64,000 nucleotides of DNA from Xestospongia muta (GCA_963693285.1 OY848917.1:26847745-26911744); one strand, 5' to 3'. Numbered from the stretch's first letter, positions 46,779 through 60,300 are shown. A program made the numbers and translations. Notes: a model not told the origin generated them from the letters alone.

Positions 46779-49406
46779 ATGGAGCCGACTTTCTTTCCAT
46801 TCTACTTGTCCCTCATAATTCTAGGATTAGTTACAACGATATCAGGTCAGCATCACATAGTATATTACCGTTATCATTGCTAGAATAAGAATATCGAGGC
46901 TTGTAAAGATAATAAGACATTATCATTGCTGCTAAATAGATTCTGTAACAAGTCGTTTAAACATAAGAAGACATTAATATAGCAATGCAAAGATACTTTA
47001 TTTGGTAATCTAAATGTTGCTAGTGGTAGTATTATCTTTATTATAGGTCAATCTAATGGAGAACTACGTTTATCACGTGATGGTGTGGTCAGCAGAACCT
47101 ATACATCAGGTCGACTTCAAATCTACTTCAATGGACAGTGGGGCAATATATGTGATAATGAATTTGATATGGTAGCTGCTGATGTATCTTGTCATCAGTT
47201 AGGTTATGATAGAGCATTGGGCTTCTCTACTGGAGCTAATGACAGGTGTGAATTCTTTCAAGTACTTATATCATACTAATTTCCTGTTGTGGTGCAATTA
47301 TTACACATTCAAAGTTGTGTTGATGTAATGCTGTATAGTAGCTCTAGAGTACGGTTATGCAAATGATAGTTTAGACAAAGAACATTTAGATTGATTGTAT
47401 AATGTGTAATGTTGTATACTATTCTAGTCAAACATGCTGTCCACTGTGTGTAAGGTGTTATAATATATTGACAATTTAATTGATTTTTCTTTTTACTGTC
47501 AGATTCACCGAGCATGGTGTTTTAGCCATATGGTCTATATGTATAATATACAGTTGTGTTTACTCACATCTTTTTTTAATAATAAAATTGAACAACAATA
47601 TAATTGGATACACATAGCAAATTGATTATTTGTTAGTTACACTAAGTGCTATGATAATATGTGTGATTGATAATGGTTCGAAGCTCTTTATAGGATAGTC
47701 TGCATTATGATTGTGTCTTTCTATTAATATTTTTCGAAACATGATGTGAATTAGCATCTTTGAAATAAGTAGATAAGTAGAACAATTGTTGTTTGTGTCC
47801 TTTGTTAAAGAGATCTAAAATAGCCTCTTTTCTTGTCCAAAGTATTGATGACAAAGTTCATTGACTCATTCAATAAATCTAATTGTCTACTAATATTGTA
47901 TCTAATTAACACTGACATTCTATTTTATATTGAATATTATATTAAATATTGATGTTCTAATTGTATATGTTGTTTTATTCTTTATAGCTTTGGATTTGAT
48001 GATCGTCCTCCATTATTAACTGATATTACTTGTAATAACAACAATTTTTTACACATTTTACAATGTGAATATAGCACTACTGCTAACTGTCAATCTGATG
48101 ATGAAGTCTCCATTACATGTAGTAAGTGAATTATAATGATTATATTTGAATTATTCACAAATAATATGTTAACAATAATAATATTTTAAGCTTATCCTTT
48201 GTACTATAGGTACTACTCCAGTATGGACTAATCCATTTCAAGGAGCTTTACGATTACAAGCAGGGACTTACCCATCACGAGGTAGACTAGAAATTTACAT
48301 TACTGGTGACTGGGATACACTATGTGATAATGGTTTTGGTTCAAATGAAGCTCACACTGCTTGTAGACAACTCGGATATACACATGCTTCACAATGGAAC
48401 CACATCAGTGGAATGTGAGTATAAAATAATATTGATAATTAGTAAACTACTTGGAATTTTAATTTCTTTATCTTAACCAATATTTACAATTTCACATTAA
48501 GATAGATGATATAATGTTACCTAAAATTAGGTTAAGACAGAATCTTTTAGCCAATTTTTGTATAATAAAAATGTAATTTTTGTGCTATATCAATTTAGTG
48601 ACTTTTGTGTTTTACTTGTATAGACAAGGCAGCCATGGTATTACAACTGAATATACTTGTTGTTATAGAAGTAATAACTGCCTAAATGATTGTTATTGCA
48701 ATGATGACGACAAAAAAAGAAGAAAGAGGATTGACTTGTTTTGTAATCACAATGATGATGTTACTCTGCAATGCGGTAAGTTATTGTAAAAGTCAGTGTA
48801 ATCGTTAGTATAGTATTTTCAAGCACTAACAACAAAATAGGTCAGGTTTTGTCAACCTAATGCTAGGATACTAGTAGTTATTCTGCTGCAACCCTCAGAA
48901 CCTTTTATTTTATATATATTTCTTTGACCCAAAATGATCAACTTCTTATAGTATATTTAATACACATGCCATATCTATGTTGATTGTACTAAAGATTATT
49001 AAAATATTTTGGCAACAATTATAAGAGACTAGAGTATTAAACACTTGCTTAAGTGCTGGAACATTCATATTTCTAAGCTTTGCTACTATAGATATATACT
49101 TGAGCAAGAAAATATATTTAAACTAAAAATCTCTTTGTGTATAGGTTCTACCTTCAAGACTTGTAACACATGTTTTTCAAAAGCATATAACAGACTTTTA
49201 GTCAATGACATTTACATGTAACATCTTGTAGAGACAACAGAACTAAGTGAAATGTCCCTAACACAGCTATATAATAATATAATATTAACATTGTGCAATA
49301 TTCTTGGTAAAGTTTGCTCATGACTGTACACTGATATGACTACTGTTGAGCTACCATTTACTTATTAACCTCGCTGTGCGTGGGCGCATAGCGAGGGTAC
49401 TGTAGT

Positions 49407-49457
<51 letters not shown>

Positions 49458-52192
49458 TGTTACCAGAGTTGTTTTTTTTGAACTGCTATAACTTGGCAAC
49501 CGAAGCATTAGCAGCTACCAACGTTTAGCAACGAATAGAAAAGTATGTGGACTTTACAACAGTAGTGTCAAGAACATCGTCAAGGAAAACAGAAGCTTAA
49601 AACTCGCAAAAGAATTTTCAGGCTGCAGAGGTCAAGTGCCGTTTCTCGAAAAGTAAAAAACTTAACGTGGAGATTTTTTAGTATGTTGTAAACAATCTCA
49701 GAGGAATACGGATCAGCAAGACAGAAGGCCGTTGGTCGAAGTAATCGTTAGAAAAGTTCTGAAAAATGTTTTGTGGACTTGGAGCGAAGTAACGCATTCA
49801 GGAAACGTCTCCAAGCACTGAAAAGACTGCTACTAATAGATAATATATCGATTTATATTTGTACCACGGGACGTTTCCAAAGAAGGTTTCATCTTCAAGT
49901 TACAATAAATTTTGTATATGAAATATTGATAGATTTTTTCAGGCTGCAGAGGTCAAGTGCCGTTTCTCGAAAAGTAAAAAACTTAACGTGGAGATTTTTT
50001 AGTATGTTGTAAACAATCTCAGAGGAATACGGATCAGCAAGACAGAAGGCTGTTGGTCGAAGTAATCGTTAGAAAAGTTCTGAAAAATGTTTTGTGGACT
50101 TGGAGCGAAGTAACGCATTCAGGAAACGTCTCCAAGCACTGAAAAGACTGCTACTAATAGATAATATATCGATTTATATTTGTACCACGGGACGTTTCCA
50201 AAGAAGGTTTCATCTTCAAGTTACAATAAATTTTGTATATGAAATATTGATAGATTTTAAAGGGTCATGTAAAGACTCAGAGAAACTTTTCATCACGAAA
50301 GTAGCACTTAATCTTGCTTGGGAATTGAATGATACTATCACTTATTCAGTTACTGCTTCACAAACATGGCAAAGCTAGAAATCAAGCAACAATTAATGAG
50401 CATATACAGAATGACAAAGCTTGCCATTTTATAACCACACCTTCTGGAATGTTAATAAATTTTCTTGCAATAACAACATCATAGCTGGGCCTAAGCTGGC
50501 ATAGAATTTATAAATAACTTAGAAACTACAGCGAGGTTCGGCACTCTAGTGCCTTTCATTAATAATGCATTACAAGGGACCCGTATAGAGGAAAAAGGAA
50601 GGACTATGCAACCTTATAGAACAGCAAGAATGTTTCTTGAGAATGACCATATAAGGATATTTTAATTATGTTCATAGTATAGTTAACCATATTCATATTG
50701 TGGAGTACTTAAAGGAATAAAATATAGTCATGAGCTGACAACTTTGAGACTATACCAACTTTCACGTTTTACACTCCTTCCTTTTTAATAAGTCTATGGA
50801 CTCTGATATATATCTCTTAACAAAGAAAAAATATTAAAACAATGAAATATTCTGGTATTGTATTTTAACCCTCAGAAATAATGTCATATAAAATCATCAG
50901 ATACTGGCATCTTAATGTTTTAGACATAAGACAGTCTGGAAATAATAAATTATTGTTACATAAATTACTTCTAATAATAGATTGTGTGTAGGATATGTAA
51001 AGAAAAGACTACTTTTGTCTTTTATTTCTAAATGTTTACATCTGTAAGCTGATTTTAAAATATGTCTAGACTATCATATCAATTGGGCTTATGAACTTTT
51101 GTTTCTGCTAGAGTAATAAAGGGTTTAGAAGCAAACAAGACTAACTACTTTATTTAAAACTTTGTAATTAGAATGTTGGCCACTACAACAATGCTTGTTT
51201 AGTGAACCAAAATTGGCATTATAAGAGCTACAAGGTGTTCTATAAACAAAACTATTTATTAACAACACAGTTTTATAGTTACCTTGTTATTGCTTGTGTG
51301 AAAAATATTACTTAAGAATACTTTAAAATAAAATGTTGTAAGAAGTAAATTTGTCAGTAAAAGAATTTTGTCATGGGAGTCTATAGCTTGACTAATATAC
51401 TCTTGCTATTGCCAATTCTTTTTAATTTTTAATTTTTTAACATTGTAATATATACACTTCAACTTCACAACAAGGCAGTAAGTTTATTTCACTTCTAAAG
51501 CCTTCTTTCCTTAAAAGTCAGAATTAAAAACTAAAATTTATTTATAAAAGCGTACAAAATTATGAAATGTCATTAGAGATCTGTATATTTTTGAATGATT
51601 CAATTCATATTTTCTGTCAGATGTTATAGCTGTTCTTTTTTGTGTCTACAGATTTTTCAGTCTCTTCAAAGAATGATGCTGGTACAAGATATGAATGCGA
51701 TTGTGAGTTAGTTATAACAAATGTAATAATAATAATAAATTAATAATGTGTGCTTCATCAATAATTATTTATTTTATTGATAGTTTAATAAATTGTTTTA
51801 TGTGATTTACATGGTCTTTTAATTTAATCATTATTAAACTATGCACACTTATATTTTATAACTTGTATATACCAGTATATATAAAACAACATGCAAGCTA
51901 ATGTTACAGTACTTAAAAGAGAAATGGAAATAATTGTAGATATTTATTAATAAATTTAATATTTAAAAATGTGTTCCTTAGTTTTCAGTGTAATCAACTT
52001 TAGATCTAATTTATTTATTACATGTAATTGATGCTATATGTATTCATTGTTCTCATTTTTCCAATAGTTTCTCATCTTAATAAAATTGTTGGTATTGTTC
52101 TGGGATCTGTATTTGGAAGTATCTGTTGTATTATCACTATTGTTATTACTGGTTGTGTTGGTTTTGCAGCATTCAAACGTTGGCGAAAGTAA
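46779..52192 (+). CDS. SRCR receptor 1: two SRCR domains plus TM (7 exons)
   Basis: Exons 46779-46845, 47047-47245, 47988-48121, 48210-48414, 48624-48775, 51652-51702, 52068-52192; phases fit throughout, 310 residues. Exon 1: signal peptide MEPTFFPFYLSLIILGLVTT-ISG. Exons 2-3: SRCR domain 1 (GRLQIYFNGQWGNICDNEF, DVSCHQLGY, ITC, LQC, NC, ITC), six cysteines and split over two exons, as in group A SRCR domains. Exons 4-5: SRCR domain 2 (GRLEIYITGDWDTLCDNGF, CRQLGY) with an unusual Cys-rich second half (TCCYRSNNCLNDCYC) and a basic KKRRKR insert. Exon 6: short linker. Exon 7: TM helix (about 276-303) and tail AFKRWRK. A surface or innate-immune receptor is the family expectation; the ligand is unknown. 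Intron 5 holds an 1189-bp transposable element. Confidence 0.85.
49367..50555 (+). mobile_element. 845-bp-type element, copy 2, in SRCR gene 1 intron 5
   Basis: The same element as 20962-21806, in the opposite orientation, starting AACCTCGCTG and ending GTGCCTT. Putative target duplications TTATT (49362-49366) and TCATT (50556-50560) differ by one base. The paralogous intron in SRCR gene 2 (near 59990) lacks it. A 321-bp internal segment is tandemly duplicated, which explains the greater length. Starts with a hairpin (AACCTCGCTGTGCG...CGCATAGCGAGG) followed by (GT)n at 49412-49457. Confidence 0.75.
49618..50259. repeat. 321-bp tandem duplication inside the element
   Basis: The sequence from GGCTGCAGAGGTCAAGTGCC at 49621 recurs at 49942 and the two copies run almost identically (I see one C/T difference, GGCCGTTGG versus GGCTGTTGG). 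Each copy encodes the MDLERSNAFRKRLQALKRLL frame. The other element copy (20962-21806) has one unit. Confidence 0.9.
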
Positions 52193-53509
52193 TAACTATT
52201 TTATTTAATAATTGTGACCATTAATATTTTCAAAGTATAAGAATTGTTGTTTTTATATATGTTGATATTTCAATGCTTTTCTAGTTATTTGAAGATTGTA
52301 ATATACATGTTGCTGTTTTGAAACATTTCAATGTAAAACTGTAAAATTTTTAAAAAATTGTTTTATGCGTTAATCAAGTTGGACAAGCATCAATAAAGAC
52401 GTGACTGCATGTGAAATAACATATTTGCAATATAAAAATTGAATAAGCAAAGAAATTTGACTGGAAGCTATTTGATGAACATAGGTTTCTTACATACACA
52501 GAATGGAAGGTCATGCACAGTGACATTGCTGTAGTAATTGTATAGTTAGACTTGATAGTTTTAACATTAATTACTTTAAAAATCACATCAAAATAAGAAG
52601 TACAGACTTTAAAAGGAATGTCATAACTTTGTCTATTAAGTGTCACTTGTTCAATGTTAGCATGAGCTTTATATTAAATATCATAGGATCTTACTTGTGA
52701 GCAGAATTGCTCTAACCCTTAAACATGTATGTATACCTGGTGCCTTACATCAAACTAATGGATTATAGGATTACGCAAATCTTATATTGAGGGTTTATCA
52801 ACTGCTTGACTCTTCTTTACATTGTTTTTTTTAAAAGTAGCAGACAACATCTTGTTATATCAATATACATGGCAACATTTGATGTCGAGCCTGTTCACTA
52901 TAATTATAACACCAACCCAAATACCTTCTGAATTAAACCTTATAGAACTGGATAATGTTGTCTGCTATATTTTGTTTCCAATGGTCCTCAAACTGGATGT
53001 ATTACCATGTCAGTGGTACATTATCTAAACAACAGTATAAGATATATATGAAGTATAGTAATATAAAAATTGATTAGCAATATCATTTATTAATTATATT
53101 ATTTTCATTAATTAATAGTACGATATAATGGTATCGCTTAATTTGTAATTAGTCAAAACAATACATCAGGTTGATTTCAAATCTACTTCATTGGACAGTG
53201 TGACAGTATATGTGACATTTGATTTGATAGAGTACACAGTAAAAAGTGATGGGTAGAAAGTATCCAAACTTTTGTGTCAAAACACCTGCAACTCAGGTTA
53301 CCCATGTCTTGGGTTAAAGTAACCCAATGAAAATAATAGTTAAAACAACTATCATGTCTTATCAATTAGCAGCAGGTGCACTTTTACATACTCCTCTTCT
53401 ATGTGGTTCAGCTAAAAGTGGAAAAGGTTTAAATCTAATAAAAGATGAGCCAAAAATATTTACAACTGTTTAATTAATTTAATACTAATATTAATAGCCC
53501 TTTCCTTTC
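52193..53509 (+). other. SRCR 3' flank with decayed SRCR exon
   Basis: No gene. 52820-53060 is homologous to 62100-62330 downstream of SRCR gene 2, so the tandem unit extends well past the stop codon. At 53159-53235 a broken SRCR exon-2 relic is visible (TSG, FQIYFIGQCDSICD with a stop in between); a parallel relic lies at 62430-62560. Confidence 0.55.
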
Positions 53510-53517
53510 ATTTAGCT

Positions 53518-54130
53518 GGAGTAAAGATGGAGGGTTATCTATATCATCAGGTGGAAGATTTAAACCTGATATATTGAGTCGGCTTATGTATGATTACATC
53601 TGTATTGTTAAGTGATGCTGTTCATTTTACTAAATGCATTAGAGAATGGAGCAGTTAAGACTACTTTGTCTATTAGTGATTATCATTGAAATAGTAGTTC
53701 CTGGTAAATGTAGAGTCTTCTTCTATATCTTGTTACACTCTCTATTATAGATCCTTCCTCAAAACTACGAAAAGTTAGTATTGAAGGTGATCTAAGGTCT
53801 ACTATATACAGTTAATCTAATGTGGTGTAATTATACTGTACTGGGTACACTATGTATTATATCTCTCTTTATTTACAGTAGATTAATATTAGATCATTAA
53901 ATAATGGTTTATCAACTATGTAATGATAAACCATATACTGCTACTAATAGTATAGATCCTACCTTTATTAGCAGTGTAATCGTAACTTGTCATTATTATC
54001 CTATTACACAATGTTCTATAATAGCGACAATGTATTGCACTAGATAACATCAGTATATCTTGTAAAAGTCAAGACCTAGAAGACAGATGTAATTCTAGTC
54101 AACTTACCAACACTTTTTAATGTACTTTTA
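53518..54130 (+). pseudogene. Decayed receptor gene fragments (Ig-like, signal peptide, SRCR)
   Basis: Three exon-like pieces without a workable connection. 53518-53573 reads WSKDGGLSISSGGRFKPD, like an Ig-domain strand C-E stretch, after a TTTAG acceptor. 53646-53703 reads MEQLRLLCLLVIIIEIVVPG, a signal peptide ending at a GTAAAT donor. 54045-54120 reads ALDNISISCKSQDLEDRC, resembling the end of an SRCR domain. Stops separate the parts. I read this as one or two dead receptor genes; assignment is tentative. Confidence 0.35.
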
Positions 54131-54365
54131 AGTCATTGTAACTCAATTAGCACATGTAATTAGTCTTTGCTGCTCACTGAGTAGTCGATGGTAACAGTAC
54201 TTGGTTTTTGTGTGTGTATCTGTCTCTCTGTCTTTTACCTGACAATGCACTTTAAACTGCTCTAACTTATCAACAATGATAGTGTCTACAGTTGCAACAC
54301 TCGATGGAGAAACGGCCAAAGTTCATCAACAATGATATTTCCATTTAATGATAACAAGTAATGTA

Positions 54366-56470
54366 TAGTCTGTTCGCGTTCACCTTGCCGGTAGAAAAAT
54401 TATCATAACTTTCTAATAACTCGACCAAATTAAAAATTTCAAAGTCAGGTGGTCTCCGGTTCTTTTGATGTCGTTTTTATATGAATACGACCCACAAGAA
54501 CAAGATTTGTTGTACTTTCCATAAGCAAAGTATAGAAGATGCCATTGACCACGAGGAATGTGATCTCGTGAATTTCGTTAATCAATAAAATGGCTGCCGT
54601 TTGAAATAAATTGTAACTGTAAACGTTCCATCATATAGGTGGGTAAAATAAATTGAACATAACTATTGTGTATGAGAATGAATAACAAAAAATTATAGAA
54701 GTTATGATAGTGGTAACACGTTATCTAAAAAATCTTGATCAAAGTCTTTAAGTTACACCTAGGATCAGTACATATTGTTTGTGTAGGTTCTGTTATTTTT
54801 TGTAGTGCTTCATCTATTAACTGTCTGTCGTCTTTGTTCATCATGTCTTCGTCAGTGTCATTGTTATCATCATCGTCACTATCATCTTCTCCAAGTTAAA
54901 TTATAAATTCTTCTATCATATCCTCAATAAGTCCGTCTTTTTCAAAGTAATCATGTTCTATGTCCACTACATGTCTACAAAAATTCCTCCACATGTCAGT
55001 CATTGTGTGTGTAAACCCATCAGGTGTAAGCCATTCAATTTCTGCTAAGTTGTATGTCTTGTTATATTTAGCCACGTACCCTTTAACAGAAGCCCATGCT
55101 AACTCTATGGGATTAAGTTCACAATGGGCTACTGGTAACTGTAAAACTGTATGTCCTTGTGTATGTGCTGCTTCATCAGTAAGGTACAAAGGTGCTGGTC
55201 TGTGTTGTTTTACTTTCTCTAGTAATGTCTTTTTAATGTCCTTGTCATCATATTCTATGTTGTGTTCGTCTAACCATCTTTTAATATCATGTTTTCTGTT
55301 TACAGTTGTTGGAGGTTTGTCCTTTTGTTTGTTATGGTACGAAGCATTGTCTAAAACTATCACAGATGTAGGTGGAATGTTTGGAAGTAGCTGTTGTGTA
55401 AACCATTCTATAAAGTGTTCTGAGTTCATTTCGTCATGATAGTCTGCTGAGTTTGTCTTAGATCAAGTCTGCACCAGGAACCCAACCTTCCACTCCACCA
55501 GCATGAACCACAATCAATCATTGACCTTTCCCACTTGGTACCTTCCATCTTCCTTTACCATCGACGTCTACCCAAATATGTTCTTTACAGTGATGTGTGT
55601 TTACCCATGTTTCGTCAGTATAGATTATTGTCCTGTTCTCATTTCTTAGTTTACGTATCTTTTGCAAGTATGTATGTCTTTGTTCCAGTATATTACGTTG
55701 TTCATATATGTATTGTTTATTGTCTCTTTTCTTGTATGAAAACCCTAACTCTCACAGAACTTTCCATAGACAAAACCTACCACCTCCGAAAACTCCATCC
55801 TCTTTTAATTTAGCTAAATTAGTAGTCAATGTAGGATATTGTCATTGTGTATAAAAAAGCTATGAACAGTACGTCGTATTACTTCTTTATTGAAAGAGTC
55901 TGGATTCAGGCGTACCCTAGATGTCGTGTATCGTTTGATAGGAGTCAATAATTTACCTTCTCGAGAAATATATTCATTATGAATATTACGCACACTTCTC
56001 ATTGATACACCTGTAGCCTCTGCTGTACGTTCAATGATTCTCTTTTTCTTAATTGAGCTTCCTTTTCTTTTCTCTTTCTCAAAGAACTGCCTTACTTTTT
56101 CAATAACATATTTGGTTTGTGATGTCAATCTAACTCCCTTCCCAGGTTTCTTAGCTATCTTATGTATGGGCTGTGGCTCTTGATTAATGGAGGGAGATGA
56201 GCTGCTTCCTTGATCCATTGCTAGATAAACTATTGCAAATTTTATTAATATTTTTTACAACTTAAAACTTACAGATTTGCCAAGAAATTTTTTTACTAGC
56301 AAAACAAGATACTCTACGCACACGCACACACGTGGTCTTTTATTTACGTGTGTAACTTCAAAGAATATCACTCACCACAAACATTTCATTTGTGATGGTG
56401 TGGTATGTGTTATGTATACTACTTACACCCACTCTTAATTTCCGGAGGCAAGGTGAACGCGAACAGACTA
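54366..56470 (-). mobile_element. Tc1/mariner-superfamily DNA transposon, inactive
   Basis: Perfect 23-bp terminal inverted repeats (54367-54389 with 56447-56469; AGTCTGTTCGCGTTCACCTT) flanked by TA duplications (54364-54365, 56471-56472) bound a 2.1-kb element. Inside, on the minus strand, is a transposase with N-terminal helix-turn-helix and DDE parts. The left flank (54325-54362) is homologous to the 5' region of SRCR gene 1 (46618-46656), so it inserted into SRCR-derived sequence. The intact ends suggest fairly recent activity. Confidence 0.85.
54896..56218 (-). pseudogene. DDE transposase of the Tc1/mariner element, broken
   Basis: The N-terminal part (56218-55826) has a basic region and a helix-turn-helix (RIIERTAEATGVSMRSVRNI). 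The middle part carries the first catalytic Asp in YTDETWVNTHH (about 55620). The C-terminal part (55429-54896) carries the second Asp in VIVLDNASYHN and the final acidic residue in HCELNPIELAWASVKGYVA. Lesions: an in-frame TGA in the middle part (near 55528, where CGA to TGA decay would explain it), a frame change just before the C-terminal part (about 55445-55470), and disruption between the N-terminal and middle parts. It resembles the DDE_3/IS630-like branch found in many animal genomes. Not functional. Confidence 0.85.
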
Positions 56471-56499
56471 TAGACCAATATATATCATACAATATTACA

Positions 56500-56990
56500 T
56501 CAACACAACTTTGAACTCTTATATGTAATAATTGCACTACAACAGGAAATGACTAAGGTATATGTACTTGAAAGGATTCACATCTATCATTAGCTGTAGT
56601 AGAGTATCCCAATGCTCTATCATAGCCTAATTGATAACAAGATACATCAGCAGCTACCATATCAAATTCATTATCACATATATTGCCCAACTGTCCATTG
56701 AAGTAGATTTGAACTCGACCTGATGTATAGGTTCTGCTGACCACACCATCACGTGATAAATGTAGTTCTCCATTAGTTTGACCTATAATAAAGATGATGC
56801 TACCACTAGCAACATTTAACTTAGCAAATAAAGTATCTCTGCATTGCAATATATTAATTTCTTCTTATGTTTAAATAATACGGTCTATGTGACACTCATT
56901 AATTTCCAGAAAGTCAACTCTCAAAATGCCAGAATGACAACCTCCCAGGATGTCAACATTCATTGCTGTATTAGTATTAGCTATTAGATG
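56500..56990 (-). repeat. Inverted copy of SRCR exon 2 region
   Basis: Reverse complement of about 57930-58420, including intron 1 end, exon 2 and the start of intron 2. The exon (about 56560-56790) remains open and reads GQTNGELHLSRDGVVSRTYTS...GQLGNICDNEFDMV, with acceptor and donor still present in inverted orientation. No other exons accompany it. The pair forms a large inverted repeat with a spacer of about 0.9 kb containing exon 1 of SRCR gene 2. Confidence 0.75.
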
Positions 56991-57064
56991 ATAGTTACTG
57001 TACATTTGCTCTGTTGATTATACACGTTTTGGGAATTGCAAAAACATGGTATGTATATTATTGA

Positions 57065-57090
57065 ACCGGACGAAGAGGAGGGGCTTATCT
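57065..57090 (+). promoter_or_regulatory. Conserved purine-rich promoter block, SRCR gene 2
   Basis: CCGGACGAAGAGGAGGGGCT followed by TATCTCGGG, matching the block before SRCR gene 1. Here it lies about 220 bases from the ATG rather than about 45, as if sequence was inserted between or a 5' exon is used. Confidence 0.35.
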
Positions 57091-57303
57091 CGGGTGCTAT
57101 TGCAGGCGTGGTTTTGGTGTAACTTGACTACATAACATCATAATGAATGACACATAGTGATGTCTCATGTAAACCAAACCTATAACATTATTAACTCTAT
57201 GACACATGTGATGTCATCATATGACTAATCACAAGTATTATATCATCATCAGTCAAGTTACGCTTAGAAGCAGTCTGTTACAGAGTAAGTTAGCTGTAAA
57301 ACG

Positions 57304-60300
57304 ATGGAGTACACTTTCTTTCGCTTCTACTTCTCCTTCATACTGCTAGGATTAGTTTCAATGATATCAGGTCAGCGTCCCGGTTTGGTCACAGAATGTC
57401 AACTCTCAAAATGTCTACTCCCATTATGTCTGGTATCATGAAAATTAGTTATACTATAAAAAGATGTAATTTGTTACATCGCAATTTAATATTTATAATA
57501 ATTTAAAATCCAACAACATGTGCTACAAATTGCTGTAGTCAGTTAGAGAAATTTCACTCGCTTCCATTCTCTCTTTGAGATGTTATAATGTTTTGTCTAC
57601 TTCTGTAATATATCTTCTTTTCCTTGGTGGTGGTTGAGCTGCTGTCTCCAGTTGCTGGATGATCACCTCTGTGAATACTTGTTCCTTCTTGAAAATCTAT
57701 ATATAAATTCTTAGATGTTTGGATGTGGTTTCTTTACAACATCCTTCTAGCCTGTCATTTGTGTGAGGTCCATCACTCCCATCATATGTGAAGTAATTCT
57801 AGAGTGAAATTAGAAACTGTCCTCACATCCATATTTGTGAAAAGTACTTTGCAAGTCATAAAGCTATATTGTGAAAGTGAAATTTACTTAGGCTGCTATT
57901 CGGTCAATTACTAAATGTACAACCAAACTATTATCTAATAGCTAATACTAATACAGCAATGAATGTTGACATCCTGAGAAGTTGTTATTCTGGCATTTTG
58001 AAAGTTGACTTTCTGGAAATTAACAAGTGTCACATAGACCGTATTATTTAAACATAAGAAGACATTAATAAAGCAATGCAAAGATACTTTATTTACTAAG
58101 TTAAATGTTGCTATTGGTAACATCATCTTTATTATAGGTCAATCTAATGGAGAACTACGTTTATCACGTGATGGTGTGGTCAGCAGAACCTATACATCAG
58201 GTCGACTTCAAATCTACTTCAATGGACAGTGGGGCAATATATGTGATAATGAGTTTAATATGGTAGCTGTTGATGTATCTTGTCATCAATTAGGCTATGA
58301 TAGAGCATTGGGATACTCTACTGCAGCTAATGATAGGTGTGAATCCTTTCAAGTACATATACCTTAGTCATTTCCTGTTGTAGTGCAATTATTACATATA
58401 AGAGTTCAAAGTTGTGTTGATGTAATATTGTATGATAGGTCTAGTGTAAAGTGTATATATGATAGTTTAGTAATTTCCAGTGATAGTGAACACTTAAAGA
58501 CATCTTTAATAGTGTCTTTTCTAGTTCAAAGTATTAATGGCAAAAGATATCTCATTGACTGGTTCAACTCATTTTTTGTCTACTAATATTATATCTAATT
58601 AATACTGACATTCTATTTTAATTAAATGTTGATGTTCTAATTGTATATGTGGTTTTATTCTTTATAGCTTTGGATTTGATGGTCGTCCTCCATTATTAAC
58701 TGACATTACTTGTAATAACAACAATTTTTTACACATTTTACAATGTGACTATAGCACTACTGCTAACTGTCAATCTGATGATGAAGTCTCCATTACTTGT
58801 AGTAAGTGAATTATACAGATTATATTTGAATTATGCACAAATTATATACTTAAAAGAAAACAGTATTTTAAGCTTATCCTTTGTACTATAGGTACTACTC
58901 CAGTATGGACTAATCCATTCCAAGGAGCTTTACGATTACAAGCAGGGACTTACCCATCACGAGGTAGACTTGAAATTTACATTCCTGATGACTGGGATAC
59001 AGTATGTAATAGGGGTTTTGGTTCAAATGAAGCTCACACTGCTTGTAGACAACTCGGATATACACATGCTTCACAATGGAACCACATCAGTGAATTGTGA
59101 GTATAAAATAATATTGAAAATTAGTAAACTACTTGGAATTTTAGTTTGTTTCTCTGAACTATATATTTACATTAAGGTATATAAACATAGCATTAACTGT
59201 GATTAAATTTCTGTTACGATAGAACCACTTAATCAATTTTTGTATATAAATGTAATTTTTATGCTACATCAATTTCATGACCTTTATCTTTTACTTGTAT
59301 AGACAAGGTAGTCATGGTCGTACAACTAAATTTAATTGTTGCTATAAAAGTAATAGCTGCCTAGATGATTGCAGCTGTAACAATGATAACGATAGAACAA
59401 TTGATACGACTTGTTATCAGTATGATGCTACTCTGCAATGCGGTACGTTATTGTTGATATAATCTTTAATACAGCATTTTCACATATTACCAACAACATG
59501 ATTCAGGATTTTGTCAACCTAAAGCTAGGATACTAGCAGTTATTCTACTTTAGCCTCTTCATCCCTCAGAGTATTTTATCTTAGATATATCTCTCTGACC
59601 CAAGTAATTAAATGCCTACAGTGTATTTAACACAAGTCATATCAATGTTGATTGTACTACAACTTACATATATATTAACAATAATTTTAAGAGAGTGGAG
59701 CATTAAACACTTACTTAAATGCCTACATACATTTTCCAAGAAATAATACTACAGATGCACACTTGAGCAAATTTTGACTTTGAGACTTAAAACAAATAAG
59801 TTTCATAAGCATATAACAGACTTTTAGTTAATGGTATATACATGTAGCATTTTGTAGAGACAACAGAACATAGTGAAATGTCCCTTACTTATTATATTAA
59901 CATTAAGCAATATTCTTGGTTAGGTTTGTTGATGACTGTACCTTGGTATAAAAGTAATATGACTACAGTTGAATTCCCATTTATTCACTAATAGTATAGT
60001 ACCAGGAGCTCATGTAGAGAAAGGAATATGCAATCATATAGAACGTCAAGAATGCTTCTTGAGAATAACCATATAGATATTTTTAATTATATTCATAGCA
60101 AAATAAACATTTTCATAATTGTCAAGTACTTAAAGGAGTCTTTTGTATGAACAAAAAGAATATAGTAGCATAAGAAGTATATGGCATTATCCACCAGTTA
60201 ATCCAATGTTGCTATTAAGCTTTTTTAGCAATTATGTAGTTTCACTATTAAAGTTTTTTCATGGTATAATTTCATTAAGCTTCTGAATATGGTCATGAGC

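Noticed and set aside
55535..55813. Plus-strand frames across the Tc1/mariner element
   Set aside because: They lie antisense to recognisable transposase motifs and lack any family signature.
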